Source of the DNA: Camarhynchus parvulus
Taxonomy: Eukaryota; Chordata; Aves; Passeriformes; Thraupidae
NCBI RefSeq assembly: GCF_901933205.1
Contig: NC_044574.1
Span: 43,185,609-43,249,608, forward strand
DNA length: 64,000 nucleotides
Direction of reading: 5' to 3'
A model generated the notes under the pieces. That model was not told where the DNA came from, did no database searches, and saw nothing but the letters and a program-made list of their open reading frames with translations. The position numbers and the translations under genes were made by a program. Of the stretch, positions 1-12,479 are shown piece after piece. The stretch's first letter is position 1, and the number at the start of each line of letters is the position of its first letter.

Positions 1-889
1 ATGTCATTTGTTTTAACACAAGCAGCAATGTGGAATTTTGAGGAAAAAACTTCTGATAATTAGATCATAATAGTTGGCCATAGACTATTATCTAGATAAT
101 AAATCCTTTGCCCACAAAAACAAAAAATCCAAGGCTGGAACAGAAAGTAACTTTTCTTAAGCTACATCCTTATCTAGGAAATATTTATTTAGTCATTGTA
201 CTTTCACAACAATTTTCTCATTTGTCCCCCTGTAAATTAACATCTGTGTCATTGCTTTGGCCTCATAAATGTTTGGGTTCAGTATGATTTTCTTGGTCTG
301 TTTCTTGCTTTATTCTTAGTATAATACCTGGTATATTATCTATAATTATAGCACTTGTTTTTACTTAAATCTATCAATCTGCCTGACAGTCTGCCTAGAC
401 TGCATTTTGAAAATAGCAAAATGAACTAAGAGGAGAGTAATCAACCTACATCACTAACCTATGGAGAGCTATGAATCAGGTAATGGCTCAAGTTACACTT
501 CACAAAAGCAGCACAGAATATGGCTACATTAATGCCAACTTCCAGCTTCAAAAAACGAACCACTGGGAAAAGTAAACTGTCTCTCCTAATTAGACCTTGG
601 CATTGTCCTCTCAGATTTACAGAGTCATTATTTTGCTTTGAATAAACATCACTATTTCTTTCCTAGGCAAACTCCTTGGCTCTGCTTCAATTATTTCTTT
701 TAAATATTAAAGAACAGGAAACATTTGTTTTCCCTTGTCACATCCTGTCTTCTTTACATAGCATCACACAGTCCCCTTTGAAACGCCTGCTCTTACGGCA
801 AGCCTGACATGCACAGTTCAATCAAAACATTTGCTATTGTCTTTTACCAGCTACAAACAAATTTCTGCACAAACAGTGAAAAGGCTTAA
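1..889. other. AT-rich non-coding DNA, no gene seen
   Basis: This stretch is AT-rich, nearly free of CpG and interrupted by stop codons in every frame. I saw no repeat family, splice-flanked coding block or RNA gene. It ends where CpG dinucleotides suddenly become frequent near 890. Confidence 0.6.
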
Positions 890-899
890 AGGTTTCGAC

Positions 900-921
900 A
901 GCCGAGCTAAAGCCGAGCTAA
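900..921 (+). repeat. 11-bp tandem duplication
   Basis: The unit AGCCGAGCTAA occurs twice in a row without mismatch. Its AGCCGAG core appears inverted as CTCGGCT at about 953-959. It lies inside the CpG-enriched segment, so it could be a duplicated protein-binding site, but no known factor is identified. Confidence 0.9.
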
Positions 922-1051
922 CACGACTGTCAAAGAAAGGCGGTGTCAAACTGCTCGGCTTCCCCGCTACCACCCTGACTTAAGAAAGAAAATGAAAGAC
1001 AAAACAATTCACTCACTCACACAGCAGAGCTTCTGGCAAGAGCTCGCTGGC

Positions 1052-1058
1052 TATAAAA
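1052..1058 (+). promoter_or_regulatory. TATA-box-like TATAAAA
   Basis: A consensus TATAAAA sits in a locally CpG-containing context. If it works, transcription would begin roughly 25-30 bases downstream, near 1083. Such short AT motifs occur often by chance, so this is only suggestive. Confidence 0.25.
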
Positions 1059-1978
1059 CCACCGCTCTCACAAAATACTCGAAAGCAGAAACAGCACACG
1101 AACATTTAGAGATGAGTGTGAAAGGGTAACTTACATTATTTAGAAAGACAGTGGGAAAGGACTGCTGCAGTTTCTTCGTTTTTCACACGGCTCTCGGCAG
1201 AGCAGACAACCGAAAAAAGTTCATCTATAGAAATCCCTCCTTTTAATTCTCTCTCTCCCAGTTCATTTACTCTGGAGTCTCTCAGCCTCAAGAGATCCAA
1301 CAGTCAAAAGTTTATCCCCTTGTATTTCCGAATGATATGGCCGACTTTCCTTGGACACATACCAATGATGCAGTAAAAATAGACAAAAGTTGGGGGGAGG
1401 GAAGAGGCAATCTAGCTTGAGCCTGAATCTTCTTAACTCAATGTTTTCTGTAAAAGCTGCTCTTATGTCAGAAGATCCCATTCCTACCCTAACTCGCAGA
1501 GTGCTCAGTCATCCATCTGGTTTTCATAAACTGCAAATTACAGGCAAACCGGGGAACGTACACGGTCCAGCTTTAGCAGAACTCCCCAAGCATCGGCCTT
1601 ACAAGTAACCTGAGGTACAAAGGCTTTGAAAATAAACAGCTGGCCCCATGCCGGGATGGTGCCCCGTCCGCAGATGCCTGACGGCTCCCCCAGGCAGCGC
1701 CCAGCAGCCCGGAGCACCACCCACCGCTCAGCAAAGTGGCAGCCGGGTCCCCGCACTCCCCGCTGTGGAAACAAAGCGACCTTGCAGCCCTCCCTGGCTC
1801 CCAGCACAAACAGCCTCTCTGGAAAGGGACAGGGAAATCCAGGGCGTTGGATGAAACCGGCAACAGTTTAGCAAGTCATTTACAACAACCTGGTTTTTAT
1901 AAACTGGAACGCGAATGCTGATCCCCTTACATCCTCTAAATGCTTCCAGGTGGAAAGCAAATCTAATGTGTTGCAAAG

Positions 1979-2043
1979 TTTTGTTTTGGTTTTTGGGGTT
2001 TTTTTGTTTGTTTGTTTTGGGGGTTTTTTTTGTGTTTTTTTTT
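1979..2043. repeat. T/G-rich low-complexity tract
   Basis: Runs of T are broken by G clusters, with TTTG-like units repeated several times. It directly follows the CpG-enriched segment. Frames through it encode Phe/Leu/Val-rich strings and are not genes. Confidence 0.9.
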
Positions 2044-5000
2044 CCTACTGAGGCAACTCAGAGCCAGCGGACAGTTGCTGAACATGGACCTTCTAGGGTG
2101 GTTCAAACCATTCATTACCAGAATGAACATTTTACCAAAAGTAACAGAAGCAAAGTTTTGGTATGCACCCCATGAAAGTCCATGCCTCAAAGCCCCCAAG
2201 TCACCTTCAGGCCCTATTTTCATCTATTTAAACGTCTAGTACCCTGATTATATTCAAGCACCAAAGGCTTAAGGAGTCACCTATATTTTTGGATACTTCT
2301 TGGCTTTTGTGTCAGGACTGAAGAAGATTCTTTTCCCAATTAAAAAATCAAGAAAAAAATTATGGTGGATAAAAAAAGTTTTGCCATTGCTTAAAATTAA
2401 AATTGTTTTCTATATATTCTTTAAAATAACAAGTTTTGTTTAGTTGTTAGTTTTAGCAGAGGACTTTTTCAAGCTTTTCTACTGGGAACAATTTACTCTG
2501 CTTGAACAATGAGACTCTGACCAAGGCAGCTTTCACTAAAGCATCGGTGAATCAGTACAGTGAGTCATTAACAAAATAAAAACAGCATTGTAAACGCTCT
2601 GACTAAAAGTCCTGAGCCTTGTCACTTGCTCAGTTTTTCATCTTGGCATGATCAGGATTGTGCTGATTGTCTGCTCATTTGTACCTGGATCCAGGACTGA
2701 CACAACTGTACTGTCAAAGCCAAAAGCAGTTGAATTATTAAAAAAATCCCAAAAACAAACAAGGAAACAACAACAACAACAAAAACAACACCAAACCCAA
2801 AAAACAAGGCTGTCTAATCCGTAGAAGCAAAGGAGGAAATTATGAATTTTTTTTTTTGTGTTTAGTTTTGCCTGTGCTGTCACAATTCCTTCCAGTAGCT
2901 GTGTAACTCATTGAATAATTTCAGTCACATCAGGTAGAGATCCCAAAGGTATTATATTCCTACACCTTTTATGAAGAAAAAGGCAGCTGTCCAGATGAGT
3001 GAAATACAATCCAGTGATCCAATGTAAGAGGCTACACATGAACTCAGCTGTATTATTAGACACCAGGGCACTCCACACAAACAAAGCCTATGAGAACAGA
3101 TTCCATGTGCCCTACGGCTCAGCTGCCACCAAAGTTGGACAACCTTGCCACTTTGCCTACATTCTAGCATTTTTCCTCTCTTCTGTTCTCTTGTCAAGGT
3201 AGTAAGCAGCAAACCACACAAAATGCACAGATGTCAGCTGAAGCAAATAATAGTATTTTTTGAAACAACAATAAGCAGGGTTTGGTAACAATTGAGTTAT
3301 TCTCCCACTTAGTAATAAACAAGTAGGGTCAACTAACTGCCTCATATTCTTACTGATATTTTCCATGATACCAAAGAACCTGATCCTTGTAGAGCAGATT
3401 TACAGGTTGGGGACTGAAATTATTTCATGGGCCACAGCAGAGTAGTCCTTGTGTGATTTTCTGAGCATGTAGGTCTCTCCCCGCTGTAAAAGGACAAGCT
3501 GAATGACTGTTATCTTTGGAGTAAGAACACTTTTTTTGGTGAGACATGGTAATAAAGAGAAGAGTAAGTGGAAATAACCACTTTCAGTTTGTGATGCTTT
3601 TGCTGACTGAATGTTTTTTCTCCCAAAGGAGCAAATGTATTAATTCACACTGATCTCTCAGGTGGTCTTCAAGATATCTGTTCTCTCAAAAAAACAGTTT
3701 GTTTCCATCAAAAGTAGCTTTCACACATAGCAATTCCTCAAGAAAACCTCAAGAACATTCAAGATTCAAAAACAGTAGATCAATTTTAAATGACCCTTCA
3801 TTTTTCAGGCTCTGAGGATCATTCTTACTCACGAACTTTACCTCCTTTTTTTTGCATTTTTCATTTTGTCTTTTATCTCATCCCTATGAGGTACCAGTAT
3901 CCTACTGCTCATACACAGCTCCTGCCTCCAGGCAGGCCAGCTGTGTGTTCCCTCACTATTGCCTGGATCTAAGGCATCATTTGATGTTCACATTCTCACA
4001 CTTTGTGAATTTTGGAGCAGTCAAGCCCCATGTTCCTATTGAGCACAGGGATCTTGGCTTTCTGGAGAAATGGAGATGGAAGATATTAATCACTTTGATG
4101 GTGAGAAAATTTACTCTAGAAAGCTTCATATAGGAAAGACTGCAACAAAGAACAGATCAGATAGGAAAAACAACTTTCTAGGAGCAATTTGTCTTCTCAG
4201 AAAAACAGCAGTTTCCATTTAGGATATTTTCAAATGCCTATGCAAAACTACCCTATTATTTTCCATATTAATTTTTCACCAAGATAACTATGTTAGCAAT
4301 ATTAGTAAGACAAGAGTGGAATTGGATGCAGCTTAGAACTGATTATGCTGATTACGTATCTTTATATGTAGATGCTTGAAAGGTTTTTTCAAACACCATT
4401 ACGTGTTCCTTAAAGCAAGGGAAAAGTGTCCCTCCTAAGTCAGTGACAGACAGGTGTGACACACAGGAGATGGCAGAATATGTATCTCTTTTGGTCTGAG
4501 CTCTGCTCCCATCTAGTCTAGTGTGGCTGTATTGGGAACACTGCATTGCAAAGGTATAGTTGAAACCACTCTGGTTTTCAACTAGTTTTTTCCAGCTTAA
4601 ATACTGAGAAAGTGACAAGTGAAAGATCTTGGTTTTAACACTAGACCACTTGGTGTAGGACTTTAAGTATGTTTATGCAGATTTATAGTCAGTCACAACT
4701 GAAGTTCTAGATGAGTCTTCTGATGCAAACAAGCTGGCAGGCATTGTACTGACTGAAAAACCACAGGTCTGATAAACTGAAACAAAACTGTCCCTGGAAG
4801 AGTTCAAGGTGAAGTTTCAGTCCACTTAATGAAATAAAATAACATAGATTTTGGCACTGATGGTAACTAATTTTTAAAAGACAAATTAGCTGTGACATTA
4901 TAAATCATTTATCACCAGCATTTTAAAGCCAGCCTATGGAACAGCTACCTTGGGTCTGGGTTCAAATGCTAAACTTCTATTCAGTAGGTCTGGCCTCACG

Positions 5001-7300
5001 TATTTTAACATTGCACTTCAGCTTGGTGCCCAGTGACTTGAGTTTGGCAAAAGCCTGTCCCCCTCCAGAAAGACACATAATTGTTAGCTGGTCTTCCAAA
5101 CAGATATCATGTGATAATCCTTTGCTGCCTGCTCCAACTCTTAGATGAGAATGGGGCCGTTTCAGTGCTTTTGGTATTGTTTTCATGATGTATGTGTTTT
5201 GCTTTATAATATATCACTCTCTTCCACAGAAAGAAAAAAATGCAGCTCAGACAAAACCACAATGCATTATAACCTTGATGTCATCATTGGAGAAGCCCTA
5301 TGGCTGCTTCTGTTTGCACTACTGCCTGCAGTAGCTCCTGACTGTCCCCAGGAAAAAAAAAAGGGAGAATAAGCACAACTAAGCCACTTTTCCCATCAAG
5401 TCTCACATCTGTGACTGCACGGATCTGGGCTTGCCTGGGGCACATGAGCTCATTTGGAGCACATTGGTGATGCAGACATACAGAGCCCGTTCCCTTCTAA
5501 GTGAGATGAAATGATGATTCCTTTTTCCCACCTGGAAATCCACAGAACACGAGTTAATGGCTGGATACTTCGTATTCTTTAAACAACTATGCAGTGCATA
5601 TGCCCCAGTTGTTTTCATCAGTTGTTTCAATCAAATATTAGAAGAACATCATTTCAAAAGACAAACATTAGACTGTTTTCAAAGGCCCCTGTTCACCTCT
5701 GAGTGCATCCTCACACTTATTACCTCACACTAAGGCACTTACTGAACTCCCAGTGAACAGATACAGTTCATTGCCTGACAAAAAACTGCTCTGTGAAAAA
5801 ATGCATCTATTTTCTGCAACCTGAGAGAGGTGAAATAACTCCTCGGTCCACTGAGTGCTGCAGACATTATGGACTGGAGCAGGGGAAGAAAGACAACTGC
5901 AACCAAGTGCTCAAGCTTCTTATAAAAATACACCATGTAACAGCAGGTGAGCCCCACACTCCTCCTGACTGTAGTCCTACTTCAAGATCTTCAGTCCCAC
6001 TTTTGTGGCAATCACATCCCTTAAATATGGGCATACACTCAGTTTGTGCCCAGATCACACTTCTGCTCTGCACTGCTCTGAATCATAGTTTGCTAATCTG
6101 AGAAATTAACCATGAGCCCTGGCTCCTGTAAAATTGTACTGTCTCAGTATTACTGTTTTTCACAAACTTCCATTCATGTAAGCTTCCTTTCAAAAGCAAG
6201 TATCCTGGAAACACTGATGTAAAACATTTTCATATGTCTGCATACATGAAAAGTTCTGAACAAAAAGTAATGTGTCCAAATCCCTCTTTTTGTTTGAAAA
6301 CATCATTCATCCAAGAATCAGAAATGTTACCATATGACTGGTAACACAAAGAAATGAGCACATGAAGAATCACAGCAAACAGTTCAAAAGCAGCTCTGGG
6401 CCTGAAGTTGGTTCACAAGATACTTGTTGAACACTGGACACTTTGTTTGCCAAGAAAAATAGAAAAGGCTACATTTTCTAAAAAAACCCCATGCTTATAT
6501 ATTTCTTGGCTTAGTCTTTCTCTGATCTTGCCTGGAGTTATCCCCTTTTACAGCACACAAAAACTAGTATGTGCCTGGTTCACCCTGGACCTGTCCTACT
6601 TTCCTGCCTTCAAGTACAATAAAGAGAAAAAAAAAAGCATGTTGAGACTTTGCACTGAAGAACCTGAGACTCCAGGGGAGAACAAAGAGCCCCCTGTCTC
6701 TCAGACAGCAAACACTGGGCTGTAGTGAGGAAGACAGAGAGTAGGAAGAGAATACAGCAGGAGCAAAGAGCTCTGGGGAAGCTCTTAAGGACTGCGAGGC
6801 AGGGAGAACAAGCATCTTAAATGGCATGGAACACAGAGGTTCAGGAGGATGGGACATGGGAGGCCAGGGAAAAAAGGTGTCTCTAGGATAGGAAAATAGT
6901 TGTGGCAGAAATATGAAAAGCCTGCGAACTTTGTGAGTGAGACAAGGGGCACCGATGACAGGGAAAAGCTACATGCCCTCCCTACACAGGCATGAGCTGG
7001 AGACTTGGACTAAGGATGAGGGGCCAGAAGACACTACAAACCAGAGTGAAAGGCTGACAGGCTTGAAGCTGAGCAGAGCTTTGGGGGAGGTAGGAAACAA
7101 GAGTTTCTCTACTGAAACTATCCTTATCTACATACCTGCATGCATATAAAAGATGCTGTCCCTGCTCCATCCACATGAACACCTCTTCCCGCTCTTGCAT
7201 CCCCTCTTTTGCAGCCACATCAGCCCTGGCTCACATTTTTCCATCTTTGTATTGGAGTGTGACAGTGTAACATTTTCCATTGCCAGTATGATCCAAGGAA
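2044..7300. other. Single-copy non-coding DNA, no gene seen
   Basis: No frame here exceeds about 105 codons and none resembles a known family. Low-complexity pieces are the CAA-rich tract at 2740-2808 and an oligo-T at about 2846-2857. The part from about 6620 to 7110 is purine-rich on the plus strand and slightly richer in GC. No splice-flanked coding block was recognised. Confidence 0.55.
2740..2808. repeat. A-rich (CAA)n-like simple repeat
   Basis: The tract is nearly all A and C and contains four consecutive CAA units in its middle. It could be the decayed A-rich tail of an old insertion, but no body of an element is recognisable on either side. Confidence 0.85.
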
Positions 7301-10300
7301 ATGTTTTGCTGTAGCTCTGGATCCCAAAGTGTATATGAGTGTTAAGCATAGATTTCAAAGTGAAAGAGAAGAATGTGTATCAGGAGAAAATTACAGGGAA
7401 AACAGAGAGGAGGAGATATTTATTCAGACAGATGGTCTCAAGAAGGCAATGTCTGAAAAGTGCTGAAAGTTCAGTCACTGCAATGCTGGAGTTGACACTG
7501 ACCTCATCAAATACTTACCAACTTGCTCTTACACATTCGAAAACTAATTGAAAAGAAGGCCAAAGGTATCATGCTAAACTTAAACATCCCAGTCAGAAAC
7601 AGAAATTAAATCACACATATGGGAAAATATTGTAATTCTCACAGTCCCATTGCAGTCTTTAAGTAACCAGCCTCTCTATCGCCTTCAGCAAGAGTTTTGC
7701 CAGAATAGGACCTGCAGAATTCCATGCCAAGATATCAGTATAAAAAATGTTTTGACAGTACATTAAGGGATTACATTAGGGAGCATTAGATAAAGTGTCA
7801 ACGGAAGATGCTGCATAAGATGAAAGATGTCAAAAAGAAAACAAGCCACAGTATGATTTCATTTAGTGAGAGAAACTGCAGTGCACTCCTTGAATTTTAA
7901 CAGATACAATGCTTCTCAGTTTCACATGCTGTGAACGAGCTGTGATAAGAGGAAAAGGCTGATGACAGCCGTGATAATTTCTTCAGACAGCAGCAACCAA
8001 GAAGAACACAGCAAGGTACCCTCTGAATTAGGAACATTTTATGCTACAAACTAAAATTGCTGCTTTATTAGACCTTTGGGCAACTACACAGGCTAAAAGA
8101 AGGAAACTGAAATACTTAAAGGCTTCTTCATGGTAGAAGAAACCGGGGCATCTATTATACTTCCTGCCTACTTGAGCACATACAGGGATACAATTTGCTC
8201 TCTGGGCCAGAGAGAGGTGAGTTAGAGAGAGAAATGAGCCATCTGGAGGCTACAATTAATATACCAGTCCTGTATGTACCCTTAAAAAAGGTAGTTTGCA
8301 CAAATGTGCCTTTTACACACTATCAAAGCAAAGCAGCAATGCAGAGAGCCTCTTCTGTAAGCCAGTAATTCCAGTAAGAAGAAAGTTTAGGCCTTGCCAA
8401 TGGAGTCCAAGGAAACATCTTCCCAGCATGAGAGCAGAACATAGCCAGTGCAAGTGCTGGAATGCCACTGAATGTTGTTTCTTTCAGCATTGCTGGCTAG
8501 CACAGAGGCCAGATATGTCAGACAGGAGGGAGATGAGTGAAAGGAACCAGTGGGAACTGATAGTTACTGATTTAAAGGCAGCACAGAGCTGAAGACAACT
8601 TAGCCACTGCCATTCATTCTCTGTCACAGGCAAAGAAGGTAGGAACTAATCCCTTTTTTCTGTCTTGACCCAAGTTTTCCGTTATATTTCAGGCAGGCCA
8701 CCCTACAGAATGAGATCTGTGGCAAATACCTGGCTAAGAGACTTTCTATATTCTCCTGGGGTGAATTTTACACATAAAACCTGCCTAGCAATCCTTTTCT
8801 TCCCGAAGAGCACGTAACTTCTCCAGGTAACACCACCAAATTAAAATGCACACATTAGAGGAAGATCCTCTGCTCCTAATGCTTGAGTGAGATCTGGGTA
8901 CTACAGCCCTGCTGCTTTTGTAATAGAAAAGGCTGCATGCTTAGCATTTTTCATTTTTTCAGAACCAACCAGTATGTTCCACTTTAGTGGCAACAACATC
9001 TCTTACCTAGCATCTAATACCTAGCAAAAGGGATCTAGGGAAAAAAAAAAAAGCCACAATGAAGAATTTCAAAAGCTTTTATAGGCATAGGTAAAAACTG
9101 AGGATATTAGTCAGGGGGTTCAGATTTAAGAGAGAAGACAGCTTATCCAAGGAGGTTGAGGAGGCAAATTTCAGCCTTTATCCCTATAGAGACCTGACTT
9201 CTGATAGCGAGTGATTTTACAAGGAAATCTATCCAAACCTGACAGAAGGCTGCCATTGCTTCTTTCAGACCCTCAGACTTTTTCCTGTTACCTGACAGTT
9301 CAGTTTCCTGGTCAGACTCAAAAAGCTGATGGGAGGGAAACACATACAATATTTCACTTACAGGCTGTTCCTTATCATAACCTTAATTGATGTGTGTCAA
9401 GCGTATAAGACATATTAGCAGAGTACCTGCTAATAATAAACCCTGAGGCAAAAAGTGTCCTCAAACCCTTCTGTTTTCACTAAAAATTCAAATGCCCAGT
9501 GTCATGAATTAGAGCTCCGATAACTCAAATACTTAGCAATTTAGAGAGTTGTTCCTTCCCAAGATATTGATCCATTCTGGGAGCTGGTCTGACATTTCCA
9601 AGGGCAGTGGGGAAATACAGTGGATCTAATAATCTGGTTACCATGAGTATATTTGGGAAATACTGGTAAGAAGTCAGGGTTTCAGTCAACCCCAAATGCA
9701 TTAAGTTCTGAACAACTGAACAATTGTTATATTACACATGTGCCTGCAGACCAAATACTCATCCACAGGAAATTGCTGGCAAATGCACCTACAGAACCAG
9801 AGGAAGAAAATGAGCCACAGTAAGCAGTTCTATTTCCAGCTTCCTTGCAGATTTTATCTCCTTTTGTAGATTGAGCATGATATGCTTCTCTGCTTGCCAG
9901 GCCATCTGAAAGCTTTGTTAATAAGTATTAGTAAATAACTCTGTTTTCACAAACTGCCTACTAGCTCAGAATCAAAAACTGCAATTACAGCTTATTCAGT
10001 TCAGAGCAGTTCTTTTATGAAGGATGTTGATTCAGCACCTTGTTTTAGCAAGGCCTGTAAATACATCTTCAAAATTATCTCTCTGGGAGGAAAAAAAATC
10101 AATTTTAATTTTCTGCCTATTTACCACAATGCAAATCAAACAGGCACAGTCTGCCCTTTCAGAGCCAGCCATGTTGTGCTGAGCTCGTGATGCACAAGGG
10201 ATTTCTTTCTTTAGTCAAGAGACAGACAATGTGGTGAGCATATTGATTACTCCTAACTATGTACTGCGAGGGCACAGCAACAATTCCAAGGTGTGTGGTG

Positions 10301-11160
10301 TATCTCATGGCTTTCATTTAAGTCCTGAGATTCTGCTTTCTTAATCTATAGACAAAGACCATCTTTACTAATCAAGGCTTAGTATCTATCTGCTGCTTAG
10401 TGCAACTGACTGAAACACTCTGGCTTCTGTCTTCACAGCCTGGCACAGAAGCAGCTTATTGCAATAATTAGCTTTAATTCATACACTACCACACACGCAC
10501 TGTACTGCTGTAGAGAAGGCTTAGACTCAGAGCTGACTGTCAGCATCAAGACCCACCTAAATGTACTAAGTACAACAGCTCCCTAAATTTTGATCTGCAT
10601 TATTAGAAAGTTTCTGTCCAGCTGCCTCTTAGCCAGTGCTTCCTAAACATAATATTGCTTGACTGGCACTCTGCAATCCACAGCTCATTGAATGATGCAA
10701 TCATTAAGATCCTGTAGGTGAGTAGGATTGTTGAGCCAAAAGTTTCCAGGCTGCACCAGGGCTGTCTGTGGAAGCTGTGCACTGCCCCAAAACACAAACA
10801 GCACAGCAGAGACAAAGGCACAACCCCCAGGGTATTCCCCTACTGGGTACATCCACAGGGGGCAAGCTAAGCAAGCTGAAAGGAACACGGCATCAGGCCT
10901 CGCTTTGGATTTGCTTTTAATTTTTTTTTTTTGCATGAGTCAAAGCTAATGAAGATCTGATTGCAACTTAGTTTCCTGTGATTTTAAACAGAGCAATAAT
11001 GAACATGCTTATTTACAGTGACAGGCACCTTTCTCCCCTTCAGGTATCCTGAACTCACAGCCTGAGCCCCAGTTATCACATGAAACCTACACATAGACTT
11101 GCCCAAACTTCAGGAGCAGACTACTTCTGAGATTCTGCATGGTGGCCAGCTCTGACACGG
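7301..11160. other. Single-copy non-coding DNA, no gene seen
   Basis: Ordinary AT-rich, CpG-poor sequence. Frames are 98 codons or shorter and show no recognisable domain. No repeat family, hairpin longer than about 10 bp or RNA gene was found. Confidence 0.55.
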
Positions 11161-11166
11161 ACGTTA

Positions 11167-11206
11167 AGACTTTCTCTGCTGGTGTAAATGGTAAAAGAGA
11201 AAGTCT
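11167..11206. repeat. Inverted repeat, 11-bp perfect arms
   Basis: The arms AGACTTTCTCT (11167-11177) and AGAGAAAGTCT (11196-11206) are perfect complements separated by 18 bases. The stem is too short for a normal microRNA precursor unless pairing extends imperfectly outward, which I do not see. Confidence 0.85.
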
Positions 11207-12479
11207 AGAAAGTCCATAAATATATGCAGTGCAGGTGTAAGCTGAAGAATACTGCCCAAACAGGCAATATTTGAGTTCAAATTCTGAAAATTAGAAAGGG
11301 CATACTAAAGACGCAAGAAGAAATGCACATTCCGTCTCTACAATCTTTTGCTCTGTGGAGCTGTGAACAATTCCCAACAATTCCCAGTAAACAAAGAGGA
11401 CTGAAATCTCTGACCATGACTTTCTTTTTCTACTGCTAGGTATATATCTTCAAACATGACAGCATCTATCAGCATTTTGGGGAGCATTCATTTTAGAGTA
11501 TCTCATTTCCAGCCATTTCACACTTTTCCAAACCACACTACTCATGACCTTGCAAAAATTGCTGCTGTTTAAAATGAGACTGGATGATCAAATAGTGTAA
11601 ATGCATCTAAAAATAAGAACCAGAAGCAGATTGTGTATGTGTATATATGTGTGTGTGTGTGTATATAAAAAACCTCAACAACTTACTAAGTTTAAATGGG
11701 TTGTGTCCTCATTAACTGCTTCCCTTTTGTCTTCCAGGAAGGTCTCATTTGGCATGGAAATCCTGTGGTCCTTGCAGTCATGACACTGCATACAAAGTAG
11801 CTGCTCTTTTACTTCAGACAGAGGAAAATGCTTTAATAGCTGCCTCCCTGAATGACAGCACCTACCTGCCTCGCTAAAACATGCCCTTAGTCTTACGAGA
11901 AAAGCCACAACAAGACAGAAGGCTACTTACTAGCGTTCCATAGAGTCCAGGCGGGAGAATCAGAGGCTGAAATTCACTGTGCCTCTGATGAGCAGATTTA
12001 GCTCCCTGCAGCATTCAGCCAGTTGGTCCCTTTAGGGCCATCGGGCGGCTGAGTTAAAGGGTGGCCGTGCACAAACATAAACAGCTTGTCAGCACAAGCC
12101 AAAGAGGCGGGCCTGCCCTGCCAGCCACAATGCGAGCCAATGATTAGCTCCTTCTTCGCATTCTGGGTGTGCAAGATATTGAGTTTCATTCTTAAGCAGG
12201 GGAACAAGAGGGACTGACTGGGAAGGGCTAAGGCTTGACGGTTTACTGCTAGGCATTAAAAGCTTAAGGTGGAAGGAAAAACAAAAATCAATAGATCACT
12301 TTGGGAAAAGCACATATTTGCTGTGTATTCATACAAACACTTCTAGGGAGCCAGCAGGCATCTCCAAGGCACAGTTTCTTTTAGGTCAAGTGAATATACA
12401 AGCAAACAAAAGACCTCTAGATTAAATTTAGTTAATATCCACTGTATAGAAGTTTCACTTGCAAAGTCTCTAATTTTAA
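11207..12479. other. Single-copy non-coding DNA, no gene seen
   Basis: Apart from the TG microsatellite at 11632-11666 I see nothing identifiable. The part at about 11940-12240 is somewhat richer in GC and keeps a few CpGs, but has no frame longer than 70 codons. Confidence 0.5.
11632..11666. repeat. (TG)n/(TA)n microsatellite
   Basis: Alternating purine-pyrimidine sequence includes an uninterrupted run of about seven TG units flanked by TATA steps. Such tracts are usually length-polymorphic and can form Z-DNA. Confidence 0.92.

Larger units (their letters stand above)
890..1915. promoter_or_regulatory. CpG-enriched kilobase, candidate promoter or enhancer
   Basis: CpG dinucleotides are dense here compared with both flanks. 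They cluster at about 896-1213 and again at about 1549-1915, where GC content is also high. The segment holds a TATAAAA match on the plus strand at 1052-1058 and an exact 11-bp tandem duplication at 900-921. It also holds a splice-donor-like GTAAGT on the minus strand at 1129-1134. In vertebrates, retained CpG usually marks germline-unmethylated DNA such as promoters. The direction of transcription is unresolved, because the TATA match points to the plus strand and the better donor to the minus strand. Several overlapping frames of 60-96 codons lie at 1538-1871 on both strands; they look like by-products of the GC content and resemble no protein I know. Confidence 0.35.

Noticed and set aside
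4955..4975. GGTTCAAATGC resembling a tRNA B box
   Set aside because: No A box at the right distance and no cloverleaf folding could be seen, so it is not a tRNA gene.
11560..11620. GAGACTGGATGATCA reminiscent of an old CR1 3' end
   Set aside because: The word match is short and neither the upstream CR1 sequence nor a tail could be recognised.
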